Assembly: GCF_031456275.1 (NCBI RefSeq)
Contig: NZ_JAVDUI010000001.1
Location: 1,570,965 to 1,634,964 of the forward strand
From: Falsarthrobacter nasiphocae
Lineage (GTDB): Bacteria; Actinomycetota; Actinomycetes; Actinomycetales; Micrococcaceae
Direction: 5' to 3'
Length of the DNA stretch: 64,000 nucleotides
Made by a program: the position numbers and the translations under genes. Shown piece by piece: positions 17,642 through 24,901 of this stretch. How positions within the stretch are numbered: position 1 is the first letter of the stretch; every line of letters starts with the position of its first letter. The notes beneath the pieces were generated by a model. That model was given only the letters and a program-made list of their open reading frames with translations. It had not been told where the DNA came from and made no database searches.

Positions 17642-18978
17642 CGCCCTCCTCCACGAGCCCGGCGCCCGCCGCGGGCGGCGGGGACCCCCGTGACGAGGAG
17701 GGCCGACGCCGCGGTGTCAGCCGCCGCGGCCTCTTCGCCGCAGCCGGCGTCACCGGGGCGGTCGGCGTCACGGGCGCGGCCCTGGGAATCGGCGCCACGT
17801 CGTGGCCGCTCGGCGCCCGCGCCGAGAAGTCGGGGGACACCGCCGCGCCAGCCGACGTCGTCGTCCCCTTCCGAGGCGAGCACCAGGCGGGGATCACGAC
17901 GCCCGCGCAGGACCGCCTGCACATGGCCGCCTTCGACCTCGTCACGGACTCGCGCGCGGACCTCATCCTCCTGCTCAAGGAGTGGACGCGCGCGGCCGAG
18001 GAGATGACGCGTGGCAACAAGCTCGGCGAGGGGACGGACTCGTACCTCGCCCCGCCGTCTGACACGGGCGAGGCCATGGGGCTCAGTGCCGCCAACCTCA
18101 CCATCACCATCGGGTTTGGCCGCAGCCTCTTCGAGAAGCCGTTCCTCAAGATCAAGGACAAGATGCCGGCGGCGCTCGAGCCGCTCCCGCACTTCCCGAA
18201 CGACAAGCTGGACCCGGCGCGCTCCGACGGCGACATCATCGTCCAGGCCTGCGCGGACGACCCGCAGGTGGCCGTTCACGCCATCCGCAACCTCGCACGG
18301 ATCGGGTTCTCGACGGTCTCCATGCGGTGGTCGCAGCTCGGCTTCGGGCGGACCTCATCCACCTCCCGGGCTCAGGCGACGCCGCGCAACCTCTTCGGGT
18401 TCAAGGACGGCACCGCCAACCTGACGAGCGAGGACGCCGCTGGCGTCGACGAGCACGTCTGGGTGCCCGAGGGCGCCGACCCGAAGGCGGCCTGGATGAC
18501 GGGCGGCACGTACCTTGTCGCGCGGCGCATCCGCATGCGGATCGAGATCTGGGACCGCACCTCGCTGCAGGAGCAGGAGGCCTCGATCGGCCGCACGAAG
18601 ACGGAGGGCGCCCCGCTCTCCGGAGGCGAGGAGTTCACGGAGCCGGACTTCAGCGCCAAAGGCTCGCGTGGGGAGCTGATCGCGAAGGACTCGCATGTGC
18701 GCCTGGCGCACCCCTCCACGAACGAGGGCGTCAAGATGCTGCGGCGCGGGTACAACTACACGGACGGCTCAGACGAGCTCGGACGCCTCGACGCGGGCCT
18801 CTTCTTCATTGCGTTCGTCGTGGACCCGCGGACGCACTTCACGCCCATGCAGAACCGCCTCTCGGCGGGGGACCGGCTTCACGTCGAGTACCTCCAGCAC
18901 GTGGCCTCCGGCCTCTATGCCATCCCGCCCGGCGCTCGGGAGGGCGAGTACATCGGCCAGGGCCTCTTCGGGGCCTGA
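17638..18978 (+). CDS. efeB: Tat-exported haem peroxidase EfeB (DyP type)
   Basis: 446 residues. A twin-arginine signal (SRRGLFAAAG, residues ~28-37, followed by a hydrophobic core) sends the folded haem protein outside. DyP hallmarks are the GFKDGTAN motif with the distal aspartate and the proximal-haem segment SHVRLAHP. In EfeUOB systems it oxidises ferrous iron or takes part in haem-iron use. The GTG at 17638 overlaps the efeO stop and leaves the whole Tat signal intact. A strong terminator follows at 19061. Confidence 0.93.
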   Translation: MTPSSTSPAPAAGGGDPRDEEGRRRGVSRRGLFAAAGVTGAVGVTGAALGIGATSWPLGARAEKSGDTAAPADVVVPFRGEHQAGITTPAQDRLHMAAFDLVTDSRADLILLLKEWTRAAEEMTRGNKLGEGTDSYLAPPSDTGEAMGLSAANLTITIGFGRSLFEKPFLKIKDKMPAALEPLPHFPNDKLDPARSDGDIIVQACADDPQVAVHAIRNLARIGFSTVSMRWSQLGFGRTSSTSRAQATPRNLFGFKDGTANLTSEDAAGVDEHVWVPEGADPKAAWMTGGTYLVARRIRMRIEIWDRTSLQEQEASIGRTKTEGAPLSGGEEFTEPDFSAKGSRGELIAKDSHVRLAHPSTNEGVKMLRRGYNYTDGSDELGRLDAGLFFIAFVVDPRTHFTPMQNRLSAGDRLHVEYLQHVASGLYAIPPGAREGEYIGQGLFGA

Positions 18979-19060
18979 CGCCCCGGATCCTCGCGGGGCG
19001 CCCAGGCGGGGCTCCACGGGGCGTCCGGCTCGCCTGCCGCTCGCGCTCCTTCATCTGAGC

Positions 19061-19113
19061 ACGACGACGCCCCCGCCCGGCCTCGCCTGAGACCGAGTCG
19101 GGGGCGTCGTCGT
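19061..19113. terminator. Bidirectional terminator between efeB and yajQ
   Basis: A 15-bp perfect stem (19061-19075 with 19099-19113) separates two convergent genes. The plus-strand tail (CCTCTC) is pyrimidine-rich. Confidence 0.8.
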
Positions 19114-19146
19114 CCTCTCACCGCCGCGGGAGCGGCAGCCGAAGGA

Positions 19147-19638
19147 TCAGCGGAAGTTGATGAACTGAAGGTCCGTCTCGATGTCCGCGGCCTTGAGGAC
19201 GCGGATGGTCTCCTGAAGGTCGTCGCGGGACTTGGAGGAGACGCGCAGCTCGTCGCCCTGGATGACGGACTTGACGGACTTCGGGCATTCGTCGCGGATG
19301 ATCTTGTTGACCTTCTTCGCGATGTCCTGCGCGATGCCCTCCTTGATCGTGCACTCGATGCGGTACTCCTTGCCGGAGGCGAAGGGCTCGCCCGCCTCAA
19401 GGGACTTCAGCGAGATGTTGCGCTTGACGAGCTTGGTCTGGAAGACGTCGAGGACGGCCTTGGCGCGCTCCTCGGAGTTCGCCTTGATGAGGATCTTCTC
19501 GCCGGAGAAGTCGAGTTCCGCGCCCACGCCCTTGAAGTCGTATCGCTGCGCGATCTCCTTCTGGGCCTGATTGAGGGCGTTGGACACCTCCTGCTTGTCG
19601 ACCTTGCTGACAATGTCGAACGTTGAATCGCTGGCCAC
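19147..19638 (-). CDS. YajQ-family nucleotide-binding protein
   Basis: 163 residues, the usual length, with the family start DSTFDIVSKVDKQEVSNAL and the typical QRYDFKGVGAELDFS segment. YajQ proteins are small cytoplasmic proteins with two ferredoxin-like folds; some bind cyclic di-GMP, others bind nucleic acid. The role here is not defined. The start is GTG with AGGAGG about 5 nt upstream. A TAGACT -10 lies at 19681-19686, giving a short leader. Convergent with efeB, next to tRNA-Tyr. Confidence 0.93.
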   Translation of the reverse strand: MASDSTFDIVSKVDKQEVSNALNQAQKEIAQRYDFKGVGAELDFSGEKILIKANSEERAKAVLDVFQTKLVKRNISLKSLEAGEPFASGKEYRIECTIKEGIAQDIAKKVNKIIRDECPKSVKSVIQGDELRVSSKSRDDLQETIRVLKAADIETDLQFINFR

Positions 19639-19680
19639 GGTGCCTCCTGTGAGCGTTGTCGGGGTGAAATCCTGCGCCCC

Positions 19681-19686
19681 AGTCTA
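19681..19686 (-). promoter_or_regulatory. -10 box of yajQ
   Basis: TAGACT on the minus strand, about 42 nt before the GTG start. Unlike several neighbours, this gene has a conventional leader with a ribosome-binding site. Confidence 0.45.
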
Positions 19687-19788
19687 GTGCCCGGCCCGGG
19701 GAGAGGAGGGGGTGATTCGCGCGGACGGCGGCGGTCGTGTAAAGTCGTCGTGTGCCTGTCGCAGGATGACCTGCGAACGGCGCATCGG

Positions 19789-19870
19789 GGCAGATTACCC
19801 GAGCGGCCAAAGGGGGCTGACTGTAAATCAGCTGGCAACGCCTACGGGGGTTCGAATCCCTCATCTGCCA
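19789..19870 (+). tRNA. tRNA-Tyr (GTA)
   Basis: A class II tRNA of 82 nt with a long variable arm. The acceptor GGCAGAT pairs with ATCTGCC and the discriminator is A. The anticodon arm CTGACTGTAAATCAG carries GTA, and the T arm has GGTTCGAATCC. CCA is not encoded. A weak promoter (TTCGCG-N18-TAAAGT) lies at 19716-19745. Confidence 0.96.
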
Positions 19871-19880
19871 CGGTTGGACA

Positions 19881-19914
19881 GAAGAGCGCGGTACCGAAAG
19901 GTGCCGCGCTCTTC
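19881..19914 (+). terminator. Terminator of tRNA-Tyr
   Basis: A 15-bp stem with one mismatch (19881-19895 with 19900-19914) and a GAAA loop, 10 nt after the tRNA. Confidence 0.75.
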
Positions 19915-19934
19915 GCGTTCCCGGAGCCAGGGGA

Positions 19935-19942
19935 GGAGTTCG
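19935..19942. repeat. Target-site duplication, left (GGAGTTCG)
   Basis: An 8-bp direct repeat directly flanking the left end of the insertion sequence; identical to 21225-21232. Confidence 0.9.
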
Positions 19943-21224
19943 GGGTTAGCGGCCAAAAAGTGTGTTTTTTTCGGGCGTGTCATGGCCGTCCTGCCCACCC
20001 TTGCTGGGTTCCGTTCCCGTCCTCCCAGCTGAATCCGTGGCCCCACAGCTCGGGCCCGATGACCTCCTCGACGCCCGCGATGGTGTCCTCCCGGGCCTGG
20101 TAGTGCTCGGCGCGGATGAGCTCGCTCGCTGGTCGAGTGTCCACGCTCAAGGACCGGAAATACCAGGCCGCCGCCACGGGGGCCCGGTGCTTGGGGATCC
20201 CGCGATGCAGTCGGAAGAGCTCCTTGAGCCCGGCATTGACCCCACCCTCGAGCGGACTTGTCGTACGCGGCAGCACTTCCCCGGGCCTGGCTTGTTCCAA
20301 CCACGTGAAGAGATGCCCGGCTTTGCGCACGCGCTCTAGGGTGAAATACGCCCGCCGAAGACGCTGATGCGTGTACCACCACGCCGCGCTCACAGGCACG
20401 CTCGAGGGCCTCACCAGGCCAGCACGGGCGTACGTGCGCTCCGTCAGAAACGCCCGCCAGGCCCCATGCCACGCGGCCAACGAAGCCTCCCACGAGGCCG
20501 CCTGGTCCAGGGAGGAGACCTTCGGCAACGCCCGGGCCAGCGACCGAAGTTGCCGCCCTGCCTGTAGCACGGGCCGGCGAGTGAGATGCTCATCCACCCG
20601 GTGAAGCAGATGAAAGAGACACCGTTGAACCCGGGTGGCGGGCCACAGCTCGCCGATCACGGTCAGAGCCGCGGCGTTCCCGTCGACGATGACGATGTCC
20701 GGGGCCGGGATCATCTCCAGCAGCGCGGCCCATGACGCGCGCTTCTCCCGGTCGCAGAACTGCCACGCCACGACATGCTCACCGGTGTAGGCCACGAGCG
20801 CGCACCAGGTGTTGAAGTACGTCCCATCCAGCATCAGCACCCGGTGGACTTCCCCGGTCAGTACTGGTTCCGGGGCCACGTTCCAGCACCAGGCATGCTG
20901 GCGGCGGAAGGTGCGAGCGGGCCCGTGCTCGCCCTGGGTCGTACGTCCAAGGAGCCAGTCCTCGAAGCGGTGGATCTGGTGGGCCCGCGTCAGGTCACCC
21001 CGGCGGGCTGGGGTGGTGGACGCTCCGCAGGATGAGCATCGGTAGCGCGGGCGTCCTGCGCTGGTCGTGCCGTTCTTGATCAGGGTCTGGGCGCATACAC
21101 CACAACGGGGCCGATTCGCGGGAAGGGGCATTCATCATGCTTGCAGAGTAAGTCAACGGGCGTATAGCCCTACTGCCGACTGGGAAGCAGGCCCCTGCCA
21201 CACACACTTTTTGGCCGCTAACCC
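19943..21224 (-). mobile_element. Intact insertion sequence, IS256 family / IS1249-like, 1282 bp
   Basis: Perfect 23-bp terminal inverted repeats begin GGGTTAGCGGCCAAAAAGTG at 19943-19965 and are mirrored at 21202-21224. They enclose one transposase gene on the minus strand, and the element is bounded by an 8-bp duplication GGAGTTCG. IS256-family elements characteristically make 8-9-bp duplications. Perfect ends and matching duplications point to a recent insertion between tRNA-Tyr and the MarR gene; no gene was broken. Confidence 0.93.
19980..21131 (-). CDS. IS256/IS1249-like transposase
   Basis: 383 residues, apparently full length. An N-terminal zinc-ribbon-like region has two CxxC pairs (CGVC and CSSC). 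The mutator-type DDE core shows LMLDGTYF (first Asp), VIVDGNAA (second Asp), the CLFHLLHR C/D-x2-H motif that follows it in IS256 relatives, and SPLEGGVNAGLK, whose Glu is the likely third catalytic residue. It fills most of the element. The ATG at 21131 is close to the right inverted repeat. Confidence 0.92.
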   Translation of the reverse strand: MPLPANRPRCGVCAQTLIKNGTTSAGRPRYRCSSCGASTTPARRGDLTRAHQIHRFEDWLLGRTTQGEHGPARTFRRQHAWCWNVAPEPVLTGEVHRVLMLDGTYFNTWCALVAYTGEHVVAWQFCDREKRASWAALLEMIPAPDIVIVDGNAAALTVIGELWPATRVQRCLFHLLHRVDEHLTRRPVLQAGRQLRSLARALPKVSSLDQAASWEASLAAWHGAWRAFLTERTYARAGLVRPSSVPVSAAWWYTHQRLRRAYFTLERVRKAGHLFTWLEQARPGEVLPRTTSPLEGGVNAGLKELFRLHRGIPKHRAPVAAAWYFRSLSVDTRPASELIRAEHYQAREDTIAGVEEVIGPELWGHGFSWEDGNGTQQGWAGRP

Positions 21225-21232
21225 GGAGTTCG
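21225..21232. repeat. Target-site duplication, right (GGAGTTCG)
   Basis: Matches 19935-19942 exactly and directly abuts the right inverted repeat. Confidence 0.9.
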
Positions 21233-21259
21233 GGGGTCCCGGGCCTGCTCATTCTCAGT

Positions 21260-21275
21260 ACAATCGTACGTTTGT
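21260..21275. promoter_or_regulatory. Palindromic operator of the MarR-family gene
   Basis: ACAATCGTACGTTTGT is a 16-bp palindrome with one mismatched pair (7 of 8 pairs). It lies just upstream of the -10 hexamer TATACT at 21280-21285. Sites of this size and place are typical for MarR autorepression. The half GTACGTTTGT recurs at 59743. Confidence 0.6.
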
Positions 21276-21279
21276 CATA

Positions 21280-21285
21280 TATACT
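21280..21285 (+). promoter_or_regulatory. -10 box of the MarR-family gene, leaderless type
   Basis: TATACT ends 7 nt before the ATG at 21293, so the transcript would start at the start codon. Confidence 0.55.
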
Positions 21286-21292
21286 CCCCTCT

Positions 21293-21769
21293 ATGACCAT
21301 GATCACTTCCGCGGCTCCCTTCGCTGAGCGGCGCGAGACCCCCGTGCTCTCAGATCAGGACAAGGCACTGGCGGTCAGCCTCCGCAGCACCATTCGAAAC
21401 GCCACCTCGCTCTTCCGCTCCCTGGACGGTCGGCACCGCGTCACCTCGGCCCGGCTGAGTCTCATGGGCCTCATTCTCAAGGGGCCCCAGCGTGTGAGCG
21501 TCCTGGCCCGAGAACTCGCCATCCGTGTCCCGAGCGTCACGGAGCAGGTCATCTGCCTCGAGCGAGACGGGCTTGTCGAGCGCCACCCAGACCCCACGGA
21601 CTCCCGCGCGGTCCTCGTGGCCATCACCTCGGCCGGCCGCAAGCTGTACCTGGAGGAGCTCGAGGCCCGAACCGTTGCCCTGGGCGCCCGCCTCGCGACG
21701 CTCACGGACGCGGAGAAAGTGCTCCTGGCGGACGCGCTGATGGTCCTCAACAGGGTCATCGAGGGGTAG
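21293..21769 (+). CDS. MarR-family transcriptional regulator
   Basis: 158 residues. A winged helix-turn-helix core reads ISARLSLMGLIL-like sequence followed by RVSVLARELAIRVPSVTEQVICLERDG (split here only for description) and the wing DPTDSRAVLVAITSAG, all standard MarR. These dimers usually repress their own gene and nearby efflux or stress genes and let go on binding small phenolics or after oxidation. I start at ATG 21293 because an earlier in-frame ATG (21272) lies inside the palindromic operator. The next gene, thioredoxin, begins 40 bp after the stop with its own -10. Ligand unknown; no cysteine is obvious in the core. Confidence 0.88.
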   Translation: MTMITSAAPFAERRETPVLSDQDKALAVSLRSTIRNATSLFRSLDGRHRVTSARLSLMGLILKGPQRVSVLARELAIRVPSVTEQVICLERDGLVERHPDPTDSRAVLVAITSAGRKLYLEELEARTVALGARLATLTDAEKVLLADALMVLNRVIEG

Positions 21770-21796
21770 GGGACCGGCCAGGGAGGCGGCGCCCGG

Positions 21797-21802
21797 TAGC
21801 CT
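21797..21802 (+). promoter_or_regulatory. -10 box of the thioredoxin gene, leaderless type
   Basis: TAGCCT lies 7 nt before the ATG at 21810; no Shine-Dalgarno sequence fits between. Confidence 0.5.
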
Positions 21803-21809
21803 TAGGCAC

Positions 21810-22205
21810 ATGAGCACCGTGGACCTCACCGAAGCCAGTTTCCCTCAAGCCCTCGAAGACAACGGGATCGTTCTCGTGGACTTCTGGGCCGCGTGGTGCG
21901 GCCCCTGCCGCCAGTTCGCGCCCATCTTCGAGAAAGCGTCTGAGGGGCACGAGGACGTCCTCTTCGCCAAGGTGGACACGGAGGCCGAGCAGCGCCTCGC
22001 GGCCATGGCAGGCATCACCTCGATCCCCACGCTCATGGCGTTCCGGGACCAGATTCTCGTCTTCTCGCAGCCAGGCGCGCTCCCGGCCCCCGCCCTCGAG
22101 GACCTCATCTCCCAGGTCAAGGCCCTGGACATGGACAAGGTCCGCGCGGACATGGCAGCCCAGGAGGCTGCGGCCGGCGGCAACGACGCCCCCTCCGCCT
22201 CCTAG
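21810..22205 (+). CDS. Thioredoxin-family protein
   Basis: 131 residues. The active-site WCGPC follows VLVDFWAA, with the cis-proline segment SIPTLMAF about 40 residues on. The thioredoxin fold ends near residue 108; the last ~20 residues are an Ala/Gly/Asp tail. It should be a cytoplasmic dithiol reductase, as no signal peptide is present. It is a second-tier thioredoxin by context: no thioredoxin reductase lies beside it. The downstream intergenic gap holds a 66-bp palindromic repeat. Confidence 0.9.
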   Translation: MSTVDLTEASFPQALEDNGIVLVDFWAAWCGPCRQFAPIFEKASEGHEDVLFAKVDTEAEQRLAAMAGITSIPTLMAFRDQILVFSQPGALPAPALEDLISQVKALDMDKVRADMAAQEAAAGGNDAPSAS

Positions 22206-22220
22206 TACTCCCGCCGCCTC

Positions 22221-22286
22221 CCTGTTGCGAGGCGAGTTTCAACCAGAGAACCGCGACCCAGCGTGCGGAAGTCGCCTCGCAACGGG
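22221..22286. repeat. 66-bp palindromic repeat element, copy 1
   Basis: A 15-bp stem (22221-22235 with 22272-22286, one G-T pair) encloses a 36-nt interior that begins GTTTCAACCA and contains GCGTGCGG. The same-length relative at 31391-31456 is about 79% identical. It lies 15 nt after the thioredoxin stop and 49 nt before the end of the convergent glycosylase gene. No T-run follows the stem on either strand. Confidence 0.8.
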
Positions 22287-22303
22287 ATGGTGACGCGGCG
22301 GTA

Positions 22304-22342
22304 GGGCCGTAGCCGTGGGCCGTAGTCGTGGGCCGTCAGCGG
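22304..22342. repeat. 13-bp tandem repeat at the 3' end of the glycosylase gene
   Basis: GGGCCGTAGCCGT, GGGCCGTAGTCGT and a decayed third unit run across the stop codon of the minus-strand gene at 22336. Confidence 0.65.
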
Positions 22343-23286
22343 GCGCGGTGATCCAGCGGGCTCAGCCGGGGCCCGAACGCCTGTTTCGCGATGCCCGAGG
22401 CCATGACGAGCCGCACGACGCGCTGCCTGTGCCCTGCGAACGGGGCCAGCAGCTCAAGCAGGCCGTCGTCGTCCACCCGGAAGCCGAGAAGCACCTGCCC
22501 CACGTGGTGGGCGAGGTGATAGTCGCCGAGGCTGATCTCGTCCTTCGCCGCATGGGAGCGCTGCACCGTCTCCGCCGCGGTCCACACGCCCACGCCGGGC
22601 AGGGACCGCAGCCGTGCCGCGGCGTCCGGCTCCTCGGCGTCCGCGAGCCGCTCCAGGCCAGCGGCCCGTGCCGCCTCCATCGCGGCGACGGCGCGAGCCC
22701 GGTCCACCTTGGCGGCGTGCCACTCCCAGGAGGGGATGCGCCCCACGGCCTCCCGCGTGGGAGGCAGCCGCAGGCCGGGAGGGGCCACCCCGGACTCGCT
22801 GCCCGGGGCCGGGTCCCCGTAGCGGCGGGAGAGCCGGGTATAGGCGAACCTCGCCTCAATGCTCGTCACCCGCTGCCCCAGGATCGAGGGGAACAGCGCG
22901 TCCCATACTCGTCGGGTCCGCGGTGCCCCGAGCATGGGGGCAGTGCGGCGCAGCGCAGCGAGCGGCGCCGGCAGCGCGCCAGCGACGTCGTCGTCGAAAT
23001 CCGCCCAGTCATCCGCGAGGCCGAGGAGCTCATCCGCGTGGGCGGCCGCCCACGGGCCGCCCGGTCCCCAGGCCCCCGCTCGAACGGTGAAGCGCCCGTC
23101 GGGGCCGCGCGTCTCGGGGAGGATGCGGAGCGTGGCGGGGCCGTCGGGGGTGCGGAACGCGAGCCAGGTCCCCTCGGGCCCGCCCTCGAGGATCGAGGGG
23201 TCGGAGGAGCTCCAGCGCAGGCGGCGCACGGCCGTGCGGACGGAGAACCCGGGCGGGAGACGGAGGGTGCGGACCGTCGGCTTCAT
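22336..23286 (-). CDS. DNA-3-methyladenine glycosylase II (AlkA-like)
   Basis: 316 residues. An AlkA-type N-terminal domain of ~100 residues precedes the helix-hairpin-helix/GPD core. The hairpin is LRSLPGVGVWTAAETV, and the catalytic aspartate lies in SLGDYHLAHHVG. Such enzymes excise alkylated bases, starting base-excision repair in the cytoplasm. No iron-sulphur cluster cysteines are present, as expected for AlkA rather than MutY/Nth. Convergent with thioredoxin and divergent from cbs across 79 bp. Single gene, no visible operator. Confidence 0.85.
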   Translation of the reverse strand: MKPTVRTLRLPPGFSVRTAVRRLRWSSSDPSILEGGPEGTWLAFRTPDGPATLRILPETRGPDGRFTVRAGAWGPGGPWAAAHADELLGLADDWADFDDDVAGALPAPLAALRRTAPMLGAPRTRRVWDALFPSILGQRVTSIEARFAYTRLSRRYGDPAPGSESGVAPPGLRLPPTREAVGRIPSWEWHAAKVDRARAVAAMEAARAAGLERLADAEEPDAAARLRSLPGVGVWTAAETVQRSHAAKDEISLGDYHLAHHVGQVLLGFRVDDDGLLELLAPFAGHRQRVVRLVMASGIAKQAFGPRLSPLDHRAR

Positions 23287-23353
23287 GTCCGTTCCTCCTC
23301 CTCTCCCGTGCGGGGCATGCCCGGCCCCGCCTGGCGCCGGACGGCCTCCCTCC

Positions 23354-23359
23354 TAGACT
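23354..23359 (+). promoter_or_regulatory. -10 box of cbs, leaderless type
   Basis: TAGACT lies 6 nt before the GTG start. The intervening G-run directly abuts the start codon, leaving no spacing for a normal ribosome-binding site. Confidence 0.5.
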
Positions 23360-23365
23360 AGGGGG

Positions 23366-24808
23366 GTGGACTACGCAGACTCGATCCTTGACCTCATTGG
23401 CAACACCCCGCTCGTGCGCCTGAATTCCGTCACGGACGGGATCGAGGCCACGGTGCTCGCGAAGCTCGAGTACCTCAACCCCGGCGGCAGCGTGAAGGAC
23501 CGCATCGCGGCCAAGCTCGTCGAGGAGGCTGAGCGCAGCGGGCAGCTTGCGCCCGGCGGCACGATCGTCGAGCCCACGAGCGGCAACACGGGAGTCGGCC
23601 TCGCCCTCGTGGCGCAGCAGCGCGGCTACGGCATGGTGTGCGTGACGCCGGACAAGGTCGGCGAGGAGAAGCGGGACGTCCTCCGTGCCTACGGGGCCTC
23701 CGTGGCCGTGGTCTCCACGAGCGTCGCGCCCGACTCGCCCGAGTCCTACTACGGGGTCTCCGACGCCCTCGCCGAGGCCATCCCCGGTGCGTTCAAGCCG
23801 GACCAGTTCAACAACCCCGCCGCCCCGCAGGCCCACTACGAGTCCACGGGACCCGAGATCTGGCGCGACACGGACGGCCTCGTGACGCACTTCGTGGCGG
23901 GCGCCGGCACGGGCGGCACCGTCACGGGCACGGGCCGGTACCTCAAGGAGGTCTCGGCGTCCCGGGACGGCGGCCCCGTGCGAATCGTCGTCTCGGACCC
24001 GCAGGGGAGCGTGTACTCGGGCGGCGCGGGGCAGCCGTACTTCGTCGAGGGCGTGGGCGAGGACATGTGGCCCGCCAACTATGACCCGTCTGTCCCGGAC
24101 GAGGTCGTGGCCGTGACGGACGCGGAGGCGTTCGCCATGACGCGCCGCCTCGCCCGCGAGGAGGGGCTTCTGGTGGGCGGCTCCTCGGGCATGGCCGTCG
24201 TCGGCGCCCTGCGGATCGCGCGGGATCTGCCGGCGGACGCTGTCGTCGTCGTGCTCCTCCCCGACTCTGGGCGAGGGTACCTCGGGAAGGTGTTCAACGA
24301 CTCCTGGATGGCCGAGCGCGGCTTCGAGGTGAGGGAGGGGGAGCAGGTGCCCTTCGTGCCCGGTGTTCTCGAGGGCGCCTCCCCGGCTGCTGTGTCCTCT
24401 CAGAGCCCGACGACGGGCCTGCGGCCACTCGTCGACGCTGTGGCGGAGGGTGCCGTGGCGCTCGAGCCCTCGTCGACGCTGGGGTCCGCGCTCGAGGCCC
24501 TCGCCGCGGCGGGGCGCCGGTCAGCCCTCGTGGGCCCCAGCTCGCTGCCTGCGCCCCTGGGCCGGGTCAAGGCCGCACTGAGCGAGGACGACATTCACAG
24601 GGCGCTTCTCGACGGGCGGGCCACCCGGGAGACGACCCTCGCCGAGGCGCTCGCGGATGGGCTCGTGGCGGACTCGCTCGTCCTCGTGGGCGCGGGCGAG
24701 AGCCGGGCGGTCCTGGCCGAGCGGCTCGCCGAGCAGGGCGTGGCCGTCCTGACGAGGGACGGGCTCGCCGTGGCCTCCGTGACGGGCGTCGAGGCCTCCC
24801 GGGCATGA
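23366..24808 (+). CDS. Cystathionine beta-synthase (PLP domain plus CBS-like C-terminal region)
   Basis: 480 residues. The PLP-binding lysine is in NPGGSVKDRIA (about residue 42) and the phosphate-binding loops are PTSGNTGVG and GAGTGGTVTG, as in beta-synthase and O-acetylserine sulfhydrylase. After residue ~345 comes a C-terminal region resembling a weak CBS-domain pair (PLVDAVAEGAVALEPSSTL onward). It condenses serine (or O-acetylserine) with homocysteine to cystathionine. metB follows 93 bp downstream, so the pair should run transsulfuration. Start is GTG. A plain cysteine synthase is the alternative, less likely with the C-terminal extension. Confidence 0.88.
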   Translation: MDYADSILDLIGNTPLVRLNSVTDGIEATVLAKLEYLNPGGSVKDRIAAKLVEEAERSGQLAPGGTIVEPTSGNTGVGLALVAQQRGYGMVCVTPDKVGEEKRDVLRAYGASVAVVSTSVAPDSPESYYGVSDALAEAIPGAFKPDQFNNPAAPQAHYESTGPEIWRDTDGLVTHFVAGAGTGGTVTGTGRYLKEVSASRDGGPVRIVVSDPQGSVYSGGAGQPYFVEGVGEDMWPANYDPSVPDEVVAVTDAEAFAMTRRLAREEGLLVGGSSGMAVVGALRIARDLPADAVVVVLLPDSGRGYLGKVFNDSWMAERGFEVREGEQVPFVPGVLEGASPAAVSSQSPTTGLRPLVDAVAEGAVALEPSSTLGSALEALAAAGRRSALVGPSSLPAPLGRVKAALSEDDIHRALLDGRATRETTLAEALADGLVADSLVLVGAGESRAVLAERLAEQGVAVLTRDGLAVASVTGVEASRA

Positions 24809-24901
24809 ACTCCCGGGCATAAAGGCGCCCGCACCGCCGTTGGACCAGACAGAAAGGCGCCCCCTGGGGCGCTGAGACGCGACGTACAGGAGAGAGCACA
24901 G

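Noticed and set aside
19943-21224. A possible integrative island starting at tRNA-Tyr
   Set aside because: No integrase or duplicated tRNA 3' end is present. Only a single IS with an 8-bp duplication lies there, 72 bp away from the tRNA.
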